Positions 46,329-57,903 of a stretch of DNA of 64,000 nt are shown here, one piece after another. Source of the stretch: Mya arenaria (Eukaryota; Mollusca; Bivalvia; Myida; Myidae); assembly GCF_026914265.1 (NCBI RefSeq), contig NC_069129.1, positions 74,842,049 to 74,906,048 of the forward strand, in the 5' to 3' direction. The notes beneath the pieces were generated by a model. The model did no database searches. It saw nothing but the letters and a program-made list of their open reading frames with translations, and was not told where the DNA came from. The stretch's first letter is position 1; each line of letters begins with the position of its first letter. The translations under genes and the position numbers were made by a program.

Positions 46329-48168
46329 CGAGGGCATAGCCAGAAGTTCGTAGAAAAGCTTGATAAAATGAAAACAATATGCAGCATATCTTTTAAATTT
46401 TCATACAATAATAATCAGGTAATTTGAAATTAAGAATGCGAGTTTCATCGTAAAGCATGTTATAACGACAACGTAGTGATCACTATGGAAACAGGTGGTC
46501 GCGCATTCCTCCGCAGTTGCTAAAATAACCCATGACAATATCTTGTTTTGTTGACCACTCACATTGAAACCAATAAAACGGCGCGAAGGTTTGCACATTT
46601 GACGTGACGTTAATAACGTGTGATGAAGTGAAGTTTTAAGTCAGTGCGTTTGTTTGTTTATTTCAAAGGAAACATTTTAGCTTGAACGATATAGTTAAAT
46701 TTTGTTTAAAATGACGCCAGAAGACAGATTGATAAAACGGGCAGTGATACAGTTCTGTGTGAACCTAGCGAAAACTACATCGCAAACACTTAAACTGATG
46801 AATGAAGCATCGAGTGAAACTCAAGTGAAGCGAATGCTCGTTTACAAGTGGCACACGCGGTTCAGTGAGGGGCGGGAAAGCATTTGTGACGACGTGAGGA
46901 CTGGGCGACCGATTTCACAAACTACGGAGTGTGACGTCGAGGCCGTGAAAAACATCGTTGACGCTGATCGTCGAGTATATGCAAGATGTTGGACATGAGT
47001 TATGGGTCGGTACGGAGGATAATGAAAGACAGTTTGAAAATGAGTCGAGTGAGTGCGCGTTGGGTTCCACGGCTGCTGACAGAAGATGAGATGAGCAAAA
47101 GAGTACGGGAATCACGCCGATTCTTAGCTCGGTACTTAAAGGAAGGAAACCGTTTTCTTGAGAAGATAGTCACTTGCGATGAAACCTGACTGTTTTATTA
47201 CGACCCTGAGACAAAACAGCAAAGCAGTCAATGAAAGACTACCGGTTCCCCGCCTCCGAAGAAGGCACGACCATCCTGCTCGATAGAAAAGTATATGTTC
47301 ATTGTCTTCTTTAATGTGCACGGTGTTATCCTACTCCATGCAGTTCCGCAGAGCCAATCTGTGACGGGTGCTTCCTACTCGAAGGTAAAGTGATATATAA
47401 CAAAATTCATTTTTATCAATATTTAGGACTTGATAAAATCTGCATAAAACAATGTTTTAAAAAGTTTATGATTACAAATATGGGATTGAATAAGTGTTAG
47501 TTTTAATTATAATATTTGATGAAGTACGCAATACGCGACAAATGTTATAAGCCTCAGTTATGTTATCCATTTAAGGTTTTGAGGCGTGACTTGTAGAGGG
47601 CGATGGCATTTAAGAGACCACAGGCGTTGCATGATGGTAGGATTCTTCACCAGGAAAATGCATCAGCGCATAGATCGGAGGAGGCACAGACTACCGCGAC
47701 AATCCAGCTTGAAGCGGAGATCCTTCCCCACCCCCCTTATTCGCCAGACCTACCATGCAATTTTGCCCTATTTCCGAAACTTAAATGTGAACTAAAAGTA
47801 AACGCTTCAATGACTTTCAGGCACTACAGAGTGAAGCTCAGACACGCCTGTATTCTTACAAGTCAGAGTGGTTCAGTGACATTTACCGGCATTGGGTAGC
47901 GAGACATCGACGTTGTATTGCGGCGAACGGCTCTTACTTTGATAAGTTATGACGTTGACGTCAGATTCTGACGTTTGAACTGCGCGGGCTATACTGATCT
48001 CATGTTAATGAAAAAGCTGTAGTTTCCTTTATATTTTATGTATCAGTTTGAAGTTTTATATGTCATTTACAGCTGAAATAGATTTTATAGCGAGCTGACG
48101 TTCGTTGAAAAATATTAAAATGTGTTGATTGTATTAAGCAATTCCACGAACTTCTGGCTATACCCTCG
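46329..48168 (+). mobile_element. Mariner-family DNA transposon, both ends present, transposase broken
   Basis: The ends are inverted repeats, CGAGGGCATAGCCAGAAGTT and AACTTCTGGCTATACCCTCG, flanked by TA on both sides, the mariner target duplication. The element is 1840 bp, longer than the usual 1.3 kb. It has an extra noncoding stretch at about 47385-47575 and a long 5' leader. Confidence 0.9.
46711..47899 (+). pseudogene. Mariner transposase pseudogene
   Basis: The N-terminal HTH part reads MTPEDRLIKRAVIQFC ... DDVRTGRPISQT (46711-46998). The middle continues in another frame: SYGSVRRIMKDSLKMSRVSA and VPRLLTEDE, then VTCDET (first catalytic Asp) near 47175. Next come DPETKQQ, GSPPPKKARPS and FIVFFNVHGVILL. 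After a break with noncoding sequence comes ILHQENASAHRS, where the usual D of HDNA is E, then LPHPPYSPDLP and FPKLKCELK. At least two frame changes, an in-frame stop after CDET and the intervening stretch make it inactive. It resembles the SETMAR/Hsmar-like mariners by its DPETKQQSKQ and PPPKKAR blocks. Confidence 0.85.
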
Positions 48169-48579
48169 TATTAAGAAACTCGGAAAGTATGTGAATGGTT
48201 TGGACCGGCTTCCTCAGCCGCTAAAGAGGATATGATTATGACATACTTTTTTTAAATCTTTCGAACATGAGTTTTTGAGTGAATATAAGCGAAGCGTTAA
48301 GGGTTTTAAAAATGCATCTTTTGCTTGGATTTTAAAGATTGTTATTACAAAATAAAGTATGGCGTATCAAACGAAGTGTTAAAGCTAAGCTATTGATGGC
48401 TGAAACCCTTCAATAAATGTTAATATGTGCTAACATATAGTCTTTGAAGTCCAATATTTGGAAATGCGTTACTAACCCGATTCAACAAAAGGCTGTTGCA
48501 CAATTAGTTGATCGACATAATCACGTGATTAACCAATAACTTCCATTAAGGTTAAAATATTCAACACCTTAGTATGAGT

Positions 48580-48860
48580 CCCTGTGGGCGAGTGGATAAG
48601 CGATCCGTTTTTTATTCTATGTGTTATCTGCACCCCTATGTGCTTGCTCCCAACTTGAACAAGATTAATTTTTAATACTTCAATCGTTTTTTTTCAAAAA
48701 TGCAATTGAAGTATAAAAGAAAATCAACCTGGTTACTATTATTTCTGCAATTTCAGTACCAAGGAGTAAAATAAATATACATGTAAGTGTTTTCAGATGC
48801 ATTACGAGAAAAAATATGTTTGGTGCCAAAACATGAGAGAGTCTCTTTAAACGGAAAAGT
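48580..48860. repeat. Probable tRNA-derived SINE remnant
   Basis: It starts with an A-box-like 'gggcgagtggataagcgatc' and ends 'tttggtgcc...gtctctttaa', loosely like the 3' end of the repeat at 56803-57306. No good B box was seen. Confidence 0.35.
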
Positions 48861-49045
48861 TTTGGCTGTTAGTCAGTCAGATGGTGATAAATATAATGCA
48901 TAGCATCATCGCTCTGGAGTACGAGAACGTTGTATACAGAGTATTTTTTTACTGAACATGCGTCTGTTTATGTTGATGTCATAAAAGGTTTAAACTGTTT
49001 AAAGGAACTATAACATTATGAAACAACAAATCTGATTACAGATAT

Positions 49046-49319
49046 CAGTGGCAGATCCAGGAATTGACTTAAGAAGGGGTACGTGAAACTCAAGGGCTTA
49101 ATCTTTCCACATCCCTCCCTCAGAACAGAAATTGAATGGCTTAAAATGTTGGACCGGGGTGGGGGTTAGACTCCCCTAATTTATAGTCCGAAATAGTGCA
49201 TTTTTATCTTAATATTGTATTTTTCCCGATATTGACTGAGAACATATTATAAACGGACGATTCAAAGGGGTGGGGGACGGCGCGCGCGCTGGGACCGATC
49301 CCCCCCCCCTGAATCTGCA
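49046..49319. mobile_element. hAT-type MITE (CAGTGGCAGATCCAGG ends)
   Basis: It starts CAGTGGCAGATCCAGGAATT and ends with a C-run followed by 'tgaatctgca', the diverged inverse. The middle is G/C rich with a 'cgcgcgcgct' tract. Noncoding. Confidence 0.45.
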
Positions 49320-49741
49320 ATTGAGTACATGCATTAAAACCGTCTCCGTAGCCTATTGGTTAAGGCGTTCTATACCCTTCATTCAATTGACTTAATACTT
49401 CACACAACTGTTCAGGACCATCAGCCAATGAGGTTACATAACTCCATATCCTTAATACAAGTTATGGCCCCTGATTGACTTAGGTTAAAGTTTTAGGCAA
49501 GTAAAATTTAAGGGGAAGTTGGAATTTAATAAAAAAAAACTTTCATGGGTCACAATGAACCCAATGAACAATGTTCTTTAATCATGAGCTAACTGTTCAA
49601 GCGTTAACAGACACATTCGTATGCAGACGAAACTTGTAATGTTTTTACAAGCACAGAAATTGTATTTAGCATTTACAGTTTCTATATAATTCAACTGAAA
49701 GTTCTATTTAACCATAATTTATCAAATATTAAGTCACCATT

Positions 49742-49966
49742 CACTAGCGGATTTTGAAGGGGGTGCAGTTGGCGTGCGCTCCCTCTAAAATCGTCCAAGT
49801 TTACTTTTTGTGTCAATATATGAGAAGAAAATAATAAAATATACACATAATAGATCATTTCCGATTACAAATTGTTAAAAATTTCTTGATTGAGTAACCC
49901 TCAATCCTCATGCAAACGCCCCTAAGTAACGCCCCCTTCTAACGAGAATTCCTGGATCCGCCCCTG
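49742..49966. mobile_element. hAT-type MITE (GCGGATCCAGG ends)
   Basis: 225 bp. The right end in reverse complement is CAGGGGCGGATCCAGGAATT, and the left end CACTAGCGGATTTTGAAGGG is a diverged version. Related to 49046-49319 but not identical. Noncoding. Confidence 0.5.
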
Positions 49967-50139
49967 GTCATTATATATTTTGTTTATCAAACGGTACAGA
50001 GACCAAGTGACTGAAACTGACTTGCATTTAATGAATGAGATGGTCTGTAAAATATTTCCGATGAATATCCTAAGAATTTGCAGTCCTCCCGTTTGGACTG
50101 GTCATTGTTTGTGGATTTATTATACACAATTATAAAAAA

Positions 50140-50470
50140 TACTATTAATTTGTCCCCCTAATGCCATAAAATATGGATGGTCCCCTTAATGCCTCAAAAA
50201 TAATATTATATGTACACTGGTCGCCATAAACCCTTCTACATATATACCTGTCCCCTTAAAACCTGCAACATACTTACAAATTATTAAGGAGACCGCAAAT
50301 TACGTATATTTTTTGTTATTAAATTTAAGAAGCCTAAATTTTGTACTCATAATAAATGATCATTTCAATACTAAATTATTAACAAGAAAGCAAAATAAAG
50401 TATAAAACAAAAAAATATACAAATTGTCTCCTTAATGCCGTAAAAAATATACGGTCTCCTTAATGCCCTA
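50140..50470. repeat. Cluster of GGTCNCCTTAATGCC units beside (TA)n
   Basis: The units 'ggtccccttaatgcc', 'ggtcgccataaa', 'tgtccccttaaaacc', 'ttaaggagacc' (minus), 'tgtctccttaatgcc' and 'ggtctccttaatgcc' occur within 330 bp, directly before a TA microsatellite. The same unit occurs at both inner edges of the giant inverted repeat. Confidence 0.7.
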
Positions 50471-50473
50471 AGT

Positions 50474-50555
<82 letters not shown>
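50470..50555. repeat. (TA)n microsatellite
   Basis: About 85 bp of nearly pure TA. Confidence 0.95.
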
Positions 50556-50557
<2 letters not shown>

Positions 50558-50910
50558 GTACAAACATATTATTTTTTTCACAATAATTCTTCACTCTTCA
50601 ACATTTGAAGTTTGGTCTGTTCCCATGCTTTGTACTTGTAGTGTGTGCACAGATGATAACTACTCAATGCTGATTTGGTTTTCATGCATGTTCAGGTTCT
50701 TTACCCATCAAGAATGTTTAGTGCTGTAAAGGAAAAAAGTTGTACTTTAAAGCCTTTTTAACTAATTAGTATAGATAATTATACTGCCATACATATACAA
50801 AATAAAATATAAACAGTTTCATATTTCTCGACATTATTTTGAAAAAAACAACAACAAGCTGATACATACATGTATATATATAAAGAAAATTATTAAATTT
50901 ATCAATAAAA

Positions 50911-50911
<1 letters not shown>

Positions 50912-50962
<51 letters not shown>

Positions 50963-50991
50963 CCACCACCACCACCACCACCACCACCACC
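50912..50991. repeat. (ATC)n(ACC)n microsatellite
   Basis: About 16 ATC units pass into about 10 ACC units. The apparent minus-strand Met/Val-repeat frame across it is a by-product of the repeat. Confidence 0.95.
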
Positions 50992-52970
50992 TCTTGATTA
51001 TTGAATACAGTAGGTTTAAAAAAACAAAAACCAAGTCAAATATGTTTTATATGAAATACTCACATCATTTCGATCAGATGCGACTGCCTTGTGGATGGAC
51101 ATGGCTGTCAAATCCGCTCTCAAGGATCCAACATAGTATTTAATGCAGGCTGGAATTCTTCATAACCCAGTGTTGTTGACTAAGTAATATTCAGTCATTT
51201 TCCTGCCTGGAAGAAATTAGACTTCTGATTATCAAACAGCAGAAACTACCACCGTAAAATACAAATGCACAAGTATTATACATTCTGCACTAATATCTGT
51301 TTTAGCCAAGAGTAAGGGTTGGTAGGCACAAATGTGTAGTTGTTGTGCATATGGTTGATTATGATTCACAGCAGTATGGGGTTTTAACGAGACCTACACC
51401 AAGCCAATGAATGTCAATAGTGTCCTAGCAGATGCGGCTTCAAGCCCCAAACCATATACAACTTTTTTTCACAGGTTAATTTTGAAAATATGCATATTGT
51501 AAACAAATAACGGGTATGTACATGTATTGTGGTATGTTAGAAATAAGTCACGTATCAAAACACATCATTTTTAAACAAAATTTTAAGTCTAATATTTTTC
51601 TAAGATAAAACAATCAATTTAAAGATTACATACTCATATCATATCTTAAACATAAGTTATGTACATAAGTACATATAAAAATATGTAACATGTACATAAG
51701 TACATGTAAAATATGAACATGCTGTCTAAACATTAGCTAATAAAAATGATTTAAGAATTCCAAAGATAAATTAAAAAAACAAACGTTTTTGAACACATCA
51801 ACGTACAAAACTGCTCAAGGATACTGACATTCTGAGCCCTTTGATACGAATATCCCAGTTCCATGCCGATTGTTGACAGTTCGATTTTTCGAGAGAAAAT
51901 CTTCTCTTACGCGTATATTTCACTTAGAATCCATGTTTTAATGTAATGACTCAAATTGTTAGATGTATCGTAATCAACTGTCAGCGTGTACTTTTAGTGT
52001 TTATTTATTTTAAACGTATATTCATGAGAAAAACATCAAAATGTTTCCAAATCCTACGATGTAGAAATTCCATTATTGACCTATGAATAGCCGGGAAATC
52101 CTTCTGTTTCTAAAAATAGCAACATCCGGTACAGGCCGAATACGCCCGATTTTCGTCGCGATCTGTTACGGCGAGTGGCGATATATGTCGATGTTACCCG
52201 ATGTTTCCCGAGTTGAATTACATGGCTAATACCTTAATATTGCGAAGCAAATATATTTATTTTTAGTTTACTTCTCTTCTATTTGTATATGTAAGCTATT
52301 CTATTTTGATCACGTGACATGTTGACCTTTTTTAGTATGTTTTGTGTATTATATGTTCTTGAATAAACTTTCTTCTTCCTTTTCTTCATGTTCAGTATTA
52401 AAATAGCATATGTTTATAGGGGTTTGATTGCTCAAAATGTTCCAAAAATAATTGCTATGTTTAAACTGTTTATGTTTGGTTATTAATATGAATTAAGGCG
52501 CTGCCTCTATGGGCTTGAAGTGTAATTGCCGGACAGTTTAAGTTTACTTAATGACTAAGTGCTACATAATAGGAGTAAATGGGGAACGTTTTTCGTATAT
52601 GTTAATAAAACATTTAAATAACAAGCAGTTCTGTTGCTGTTAGCAATTTATTTAGTTATACACAACAATCTTCAATAATAGTGTATACATTATATATAAT
52701 GCATAACTATATATTTTATATTAAGTTTAGAGTTATTCTTCTTAATTAACTTTAATAAAGCTACTATGCGTTTGAGATCAAGTACACAAACGCATTTGAG
52801 GAATATGTTACAAACAGAAAATAAATTTAAAAAAGAGCTGTCACAGAGACAGCGCGCTCGACTATTCCGCCGCTTTTCGGTGTATGGACTGAAAAGTTTT
52901 AACGAAACATGCATTGATCATTGTTATATTAGGTTTCAATGCAATACATGATGTGCTGAGATATTTACAT
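50992..52970. other. Intergenic stretch with one weak exon candidate
   Basis: Mostly AT-rich and unremarkable. On the minus strand, 51074-51165 is open (IPACIKYYVGSLRADLTAM and onward) and is followed by a donor-like GAT/GTGAGT, but no partner exon was found. At 52166-52190 is 'gtggcgatatatgtc', also present at 30707-30721. Confidence 0.3.
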
Positions 52971-52974
52971 AAAT

Positions 52975-53260
52975 TGAATTGGAAAATATTTGAGGTGGTA
53001 CACAAACTTTAATGTAAATTCTAAGCCGAAAAAGGGGCACTGTTCTGTCCAAATGCTCGATACAGTGACCTCCTCCTGTAAACAGGTAGGGGGCATGATG
53101 GTGAACAAGCATGCGAAGTATCAAAGCCAGATGTCAATGGACTTTGAAAATATTTGAGGTGGTACGCAAACTTCATAATTTTGACAAAATGCTTGATAGA
53201 GATACCTCCTCCTGTGTACCTAGTTGATGTAATTACTAAAAATCTTATTTTCATAAGGAC
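52975..53260. repeat. Dispersed repeat (ggtggtacgcaaactt family), two partial tandem copies
   Basis: 'gaaaatatttgaggtggtac' occurs at about 52982 and 53145, and 'cctcctcctgt' occurs twice. The family is the same as at 1-175. It abuts the left end of the ISL2EU element, which inserted beside it or into it. Confidence 0.7.
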
Positions 53261-53644
53261 ATTCACTAAAGGCTTCGAGTTGGGTTGGTGAAGCTGGCAT
53301 TTATGCACCAGTCAATTGTAACCACGGCCCCCAGGTCCGGGGACTAGCGGGGACTTTGACTTTCTGACAAGCCAACCCCGGCTAAAATCCGAATAAATGG
53401 TAAAATCCCTGCCAAATGCCCCCGCAACCCAGGGACTCTTTGTAAGGCCCATTCCCCACTATATTTTGCGCGAAGACATAACCACCGCATTCATCCGGCA
53501 CTGCGGGGCCACCTGAAAGGTAAAAAAACACGGCCCTTTTCTCCGGCTATCCCCGGTATTGTCCTTTCCGATAACTTGGTTACTTCCCCTGATTTCTAAG
53601 GGAGGCTACTCCATTTCCTACTTCCGGGGAATACATTTTGCAAG

Positions 53645-56202
53645 ATGGCCGACGTAGACAATGAGATCACTGGGGCGTGTATGAATAACAATGAGTTGAC
53701 ACCATTTAAGGTCGTCGATTTGAAAAGATACCTTGCGAACCGGAAATTGAATGTATCAGGTCTTAAATGCGAATTGATTGAGAGGATAAAAGGCGCATAT
53801 AGACTTTCTATAACTGACAAACGCGTGCTGGAGGAGAGAGATCGGGAAGAAAGAGAGAGAAGAGCAACCGAACGCTTTATCCTCCCATGTGGCGAGGGTC
53901 TTCCACCGCCATCAACACTGAAGGCATGGAAGTCCACTATTGATCTGTTTCCTGCTGTAGAGGAAAAGGATATATACAACTACATTGTACTGAAAAGAGA
54001 CTCGAAACGTCAATTGAAGGCGAGGACTTATTATGTGGACGGACATGTACAGAAAGTTGAGGTATGTCAAATAGTGAGTTTATAATAAGTCTGAGGCTGT
54101 TTTTTCTGCCATGTTTACTTCATCTAGTTATATAATTAGCTCAAGGGGACTATTTTGACTTGGACATAAAAATAATTTGGTGTGAAAAATGTACTCAACA
54201 TTTTTATGTAGGCGGGGCTAGCCACAATTAAGGGGGGTGTGGTGGATGCAAGCACATGTATGTGTCGAACCACACTGACTATATACTTATCTTAATTTTA
54301 AAAAAAATAATGTATTTTGTACAATTTTCATATGTTCTATGATGTATGTTGTTTATTTATTGTCATTTAAATTAAAATATTATTTATAATTTATTCTTCA
54401 GGTCCATCTCATAAGCGAAGAGTGCAGCCACTGTTATGTTCAAGCTTCCGTGCTGCCATCATTTCCAACTGCAGACAAAAGAAAGTCACCAGAGTACCAA
54501 CCCTGGATCCTTCTGTCGAAAGTGACTGGCTGCATACACTCCGCGTTCTGCAATTGTCCAGCTGGGTAAGTTGAATTAATTTGTGATAAATCAAAGTCTC
54601 TGATCTGCATTGATGAAAGGTGTCAAACCCACACACGCTAGGCTATTTTGTCAGTATTATCAAATACTTAAACTTGGGGCATTCTTCAAACTATTTCATA
54701 TCTTCTTATCAAACTTGGTACACTTGTTACAAGAGACAAAAAAGCACATGTTATAACTGTCATAATTTTGGCTTTCATGGTTAGCTGAGTTTTGCTATTT
54801 TTTTCTGAATGAAAGAACAGGCGAGCTTATGTATTGATTCAATGAACTCCCTTCACCGTGTTGGTGTTTACTTATGGCACTGTTTGTGTTTTGTATGTTC
54901 ATGGCCTACCAGGAAATACTAAGTGTAAAATACTGTGTATTCACCTCCATTTTCAAACTTTAATGTTTTGGAATATACATGTAAGTATAACAAGTAAAAA
55001 GGCACACATGTAAATGAATTTTTTTATTTTCATCTAGTGAAGGTGAATGCTGCAACCATATTGGTGCCCTGCTGTATGGACTTGAAGACCTGACGCGTAA
55101 AAAAACCCTTGCTCCAACATCCAAACCCTGTGCCTGGAACAACTTCAGCATGCTGTCTGCACCACGGAAACGTAAGCTGTCGCCTAGGAAATCTGAAGAT
55201 CTTATGTTCTCAAAGAAGAAACTGTACAACGTGTCAGTACGTAAAGTTTCTGTAAACAAAAACCATGAACTGAACTCTATCAATGGATGCACTGTTAACA
55301 TTGACAGATTTAGGCAGAAACTGGTTGGTTCGAAGTTGAATGTAGGCTGGTTAAAAAACTTTGAAATTGAAACAACTGAAAATGAACCAGATCTCCCTGT
55401 GTTACATTCTGTGCCATTCAACTACCATGATAGTGTAAACTTGAGGGACAGTTCTAGTAAGACAGTGTTTTTGGATCATTTTGACTCTTTGAAGCAAAGC
55501 GCTGAAGAAATTCAATTAACTGAAATCTTAACAAGGGGCCAAAAAAGTGGGAAATGGCAAGAGGCCAGAAAAGAACGCCTAACAGCTTCAAACTTTGGCA
55601 GCATCTGTCGTAGGAAAGAATCAACTGAACCTGACGGACTCCTGCGGCAGATGTTGTATTCCAATTTCACAAGCAAGTACACAGAATATGGAATTAAACA
55701 TGAGAAGGCTGCAAAGAGAATGTATGCGAAAGCAATGCAAACTGACCACAAAGGACTAGCAGTTAAAGACAGTGGTCTAGTTGTATGTGCCGACAGACCC
55801 TACCTTGGTGCCAGTCCAGATGGGCTTGTGTTCTGTTCACATTGTACAGAAAGTGTTGGTCTGGTTGAGATTAAGTGTCCTGCCTCTAAGAAATGGAGGA
55901 TGCAAACGCCTGAGGAATGCTGTGAAGACAATGATTTTTTTTGTCAGTTAGAGAATGGCAAGGTGTTACTCAAGGAAACACACAAATATTACTACCAGGT
56001 CCAAGGGCAGATGGGAATCACCGGGAGGAAATGGTGTGATTTTGTAGTTTGGACATGTGTAGGTCTTTCTATACAGAGAATTGCATTTTGTGAATCATTT
56101 TGGCTGAAAATGTTGTGTCAACTTGACAGATTTTGCCTTGAATCATACATTCCTGAACTGTACGCACAACGTGTTAAAAGGGGAATGAGTCTGTTCAATT
56201 GA
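53645..56202 (+). CDS. SAP-SWIM-YqaJ exonuclease-like protein of ISL2EU transposon, three exons
   Basis: Exons: 53645..54061, 54402..54565 and 55038..56202, total 1746 bp, 581 aa. Junctions are GAG/GTATGT...CTTCAG and CTGG/GTAAGT...CATCTAG, in phase. The start ATG follows 'caag' and opens MADVDNE. Residues about 19-50 form a SAP helix pair (TPFKVVDLKRYLANRKLNV) that would bind DNA. A charged coiled stretch covers about 58-75 (EERDREERERR). A SWIM zinc finger is C189-x-C191 ... C199-x-H201. A YqaJ/lambda-exonuclease fold spans about 365-550, with E416 (GIKHEKAA), D455 (GASPDG) and E471-x-K473 (VEIKCP) as the PD-(D/E)xK metal site. The family degrades or recombines DNA ends, and its role in transposition is unknown. 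AATAAA is at about 56363. Intact frame. Confidence 0.85.
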
Positions 56203-56802
56203 TTTGTACTTCGTCTAGTTATGTGTTGTTTATACATGTACATTTGAATGATCAATAATGGCAATTTATGTGAATATCTTGTTTGCTTTCAGTTATTTTC
56301 ATAACTATATTCAAAATGAAACTCCAAAATGACTGTATTGTTACTATAATTTGAAACCATGAATAAAAAAGTTGTAAATCTAAATTTTGGGCAGTATTTT
56401 GAAAGTATGTGTACTTTTGTCAACATATTGTGATTATGCGATGCTGTAAATCTACTTTAATTATTTCCTTGTTTTATGTTTGACCTTTTCTACTTTTCCT
56501 TTCCATTTATCTAGTTTTCAGGGATGTATTTCTGAGCTTAATAAATGGACATATGTTTAACCTTTCAAGTGTGTTATTATTGCATTTTGTGTGCAGGATA
56601 GTGATAGCGTTTATATTGCCATTGTTTAAAGAAGTAGCTGAGTTTTACTCTAAAACAATTGAAGATGTTCAATTGAATATTGGTTTGCATGTAGCTACTG
56701 CACGGCCCATAACTCAAGACTGTCGAGTTGTTCTCCTTTTCTGACTTGCTAATTAAAAACAACAAATGAGTGTTACTTTCTTATGTTTGCAGGGTGCAAA
56801 AC

Positions 56803-57306
56803 TTAAAGGGGCTATACACCGTGTGATGAAATATCGAAAAAAAAAAGAAACTTGTCAAAAACTGACATAAACTTGGTATCAATGTGTACAATGCATTGAA
56901 ACTAACTAACTGAAGTACCACATACCGTAGTATACAATTAATTTATTTTCGCATTATTTTTTCCATATTTCTCCATTAATTTTTTTTTACTGGGTATGTA
57001 TACCTAGTAGAATTCATTCTTATGCGTGATTTGCTAGTTGATGATATCATGGGATATAACCAAGTAAGGTATATTAGCTTAAGCATTCATATGGTTTCGG
57101 ATAAGCCTTCGTAGCAAAGTGGATACAACACTGGACAGCTATTTTGGTGACACTAGTTCAATCCATAGCTCAATTTTCTTTTACATTTTGGTATTTCTTT
57201 ACCATTATCATATCAGAAGAGTAAAACATTTTATTAAATAATTTGTCCTGAGATTTGTTACAGAAAAAAACTTTATTGGTGCCAATCTGGTGTACAGTCC
57301 CTTTAA
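56803..57306. mobile_element. MITE with TTAAAGGG ends and SINE-like core, inside ISL2EU element
   Basis: 504 bp with inverted ends TTAAAGGGGCTATACACC and GGTGTACAGTCCCTTTAA. The middle has an A-box-like 'tagcaaagtggatacaac' and a B-box-like 'agttcaatcc' about 45 bp later, as in a tRNA-derived SINE. It lies between the 3' ends of the two transposon genes, harming neither. Whether it is a MITE holding a SINE or one chimeric repeat is unclear. Confidence 0.6.
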
Positions 57307-57903
57307 ACATTGGGACATATTTAGCATGGGGCTAGTTTTTTTAATCTAATGTATCTTAAAGTTAACATTTGTCGGGCATTTCAGTTTGATCTATGGCACT
57401 CTTGCCTATTCTTATTTCCACTTAGTTCAATTATGAAACTGATATGAAAATGGTTCATACTGAAAAATCCTTTAAGCAATTCAATACTAATGATTTGAAG
57501 TACGTGGTAGATCAATTACACATGGCAAATAAAAAAAAACTCATTTCAGAGCCAAACTTAATAAGTGATCTTTGACTTTTATTCTTAGAAATGTTACAAA
57601 TAATAAAACCACAAAATACAAAGCAGATGTTTCACAAACAAAAAATTATATCAATAAATTGATCAGTTAATGCATACATGTTTCAAATCAAATCTTGAAA
57701 TCCATTCACATGAGCATATTTCCTTATCCATTTTTGTCAAACCTGAATCAAATGTGTAATCTCATATGTTATCATATAACTTGCTCGAAAAAATGATTTT
57801 AAAACAAAATTGTAATTTCATTGTTCTAGTTAGAAGTATACAAGTTTTTATCCCTAAATCTAATGCTTGATATATACAAACGCTTTCATTGACACATGAG
57901 TTA

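Noticed and set aside
49340-49375. tRNA gene suggested by 'gtagcctattggttaaggcg'
   Set aside because: Only an A-box-like word is present, with no B box or cloverleaf. At most a SINE head.
50766-50990. Minus-strand Met/Val repeat protein
   Set aside because: It is the translation of the (ATC)n(ACC)n microsatellite.
53596-53979. 127-codon minus-strand frame opposite the SAP exon
   Set aside because: It is a shadow of the plus-strand exon, which has a recognisable domain and fits a three-exon gene.
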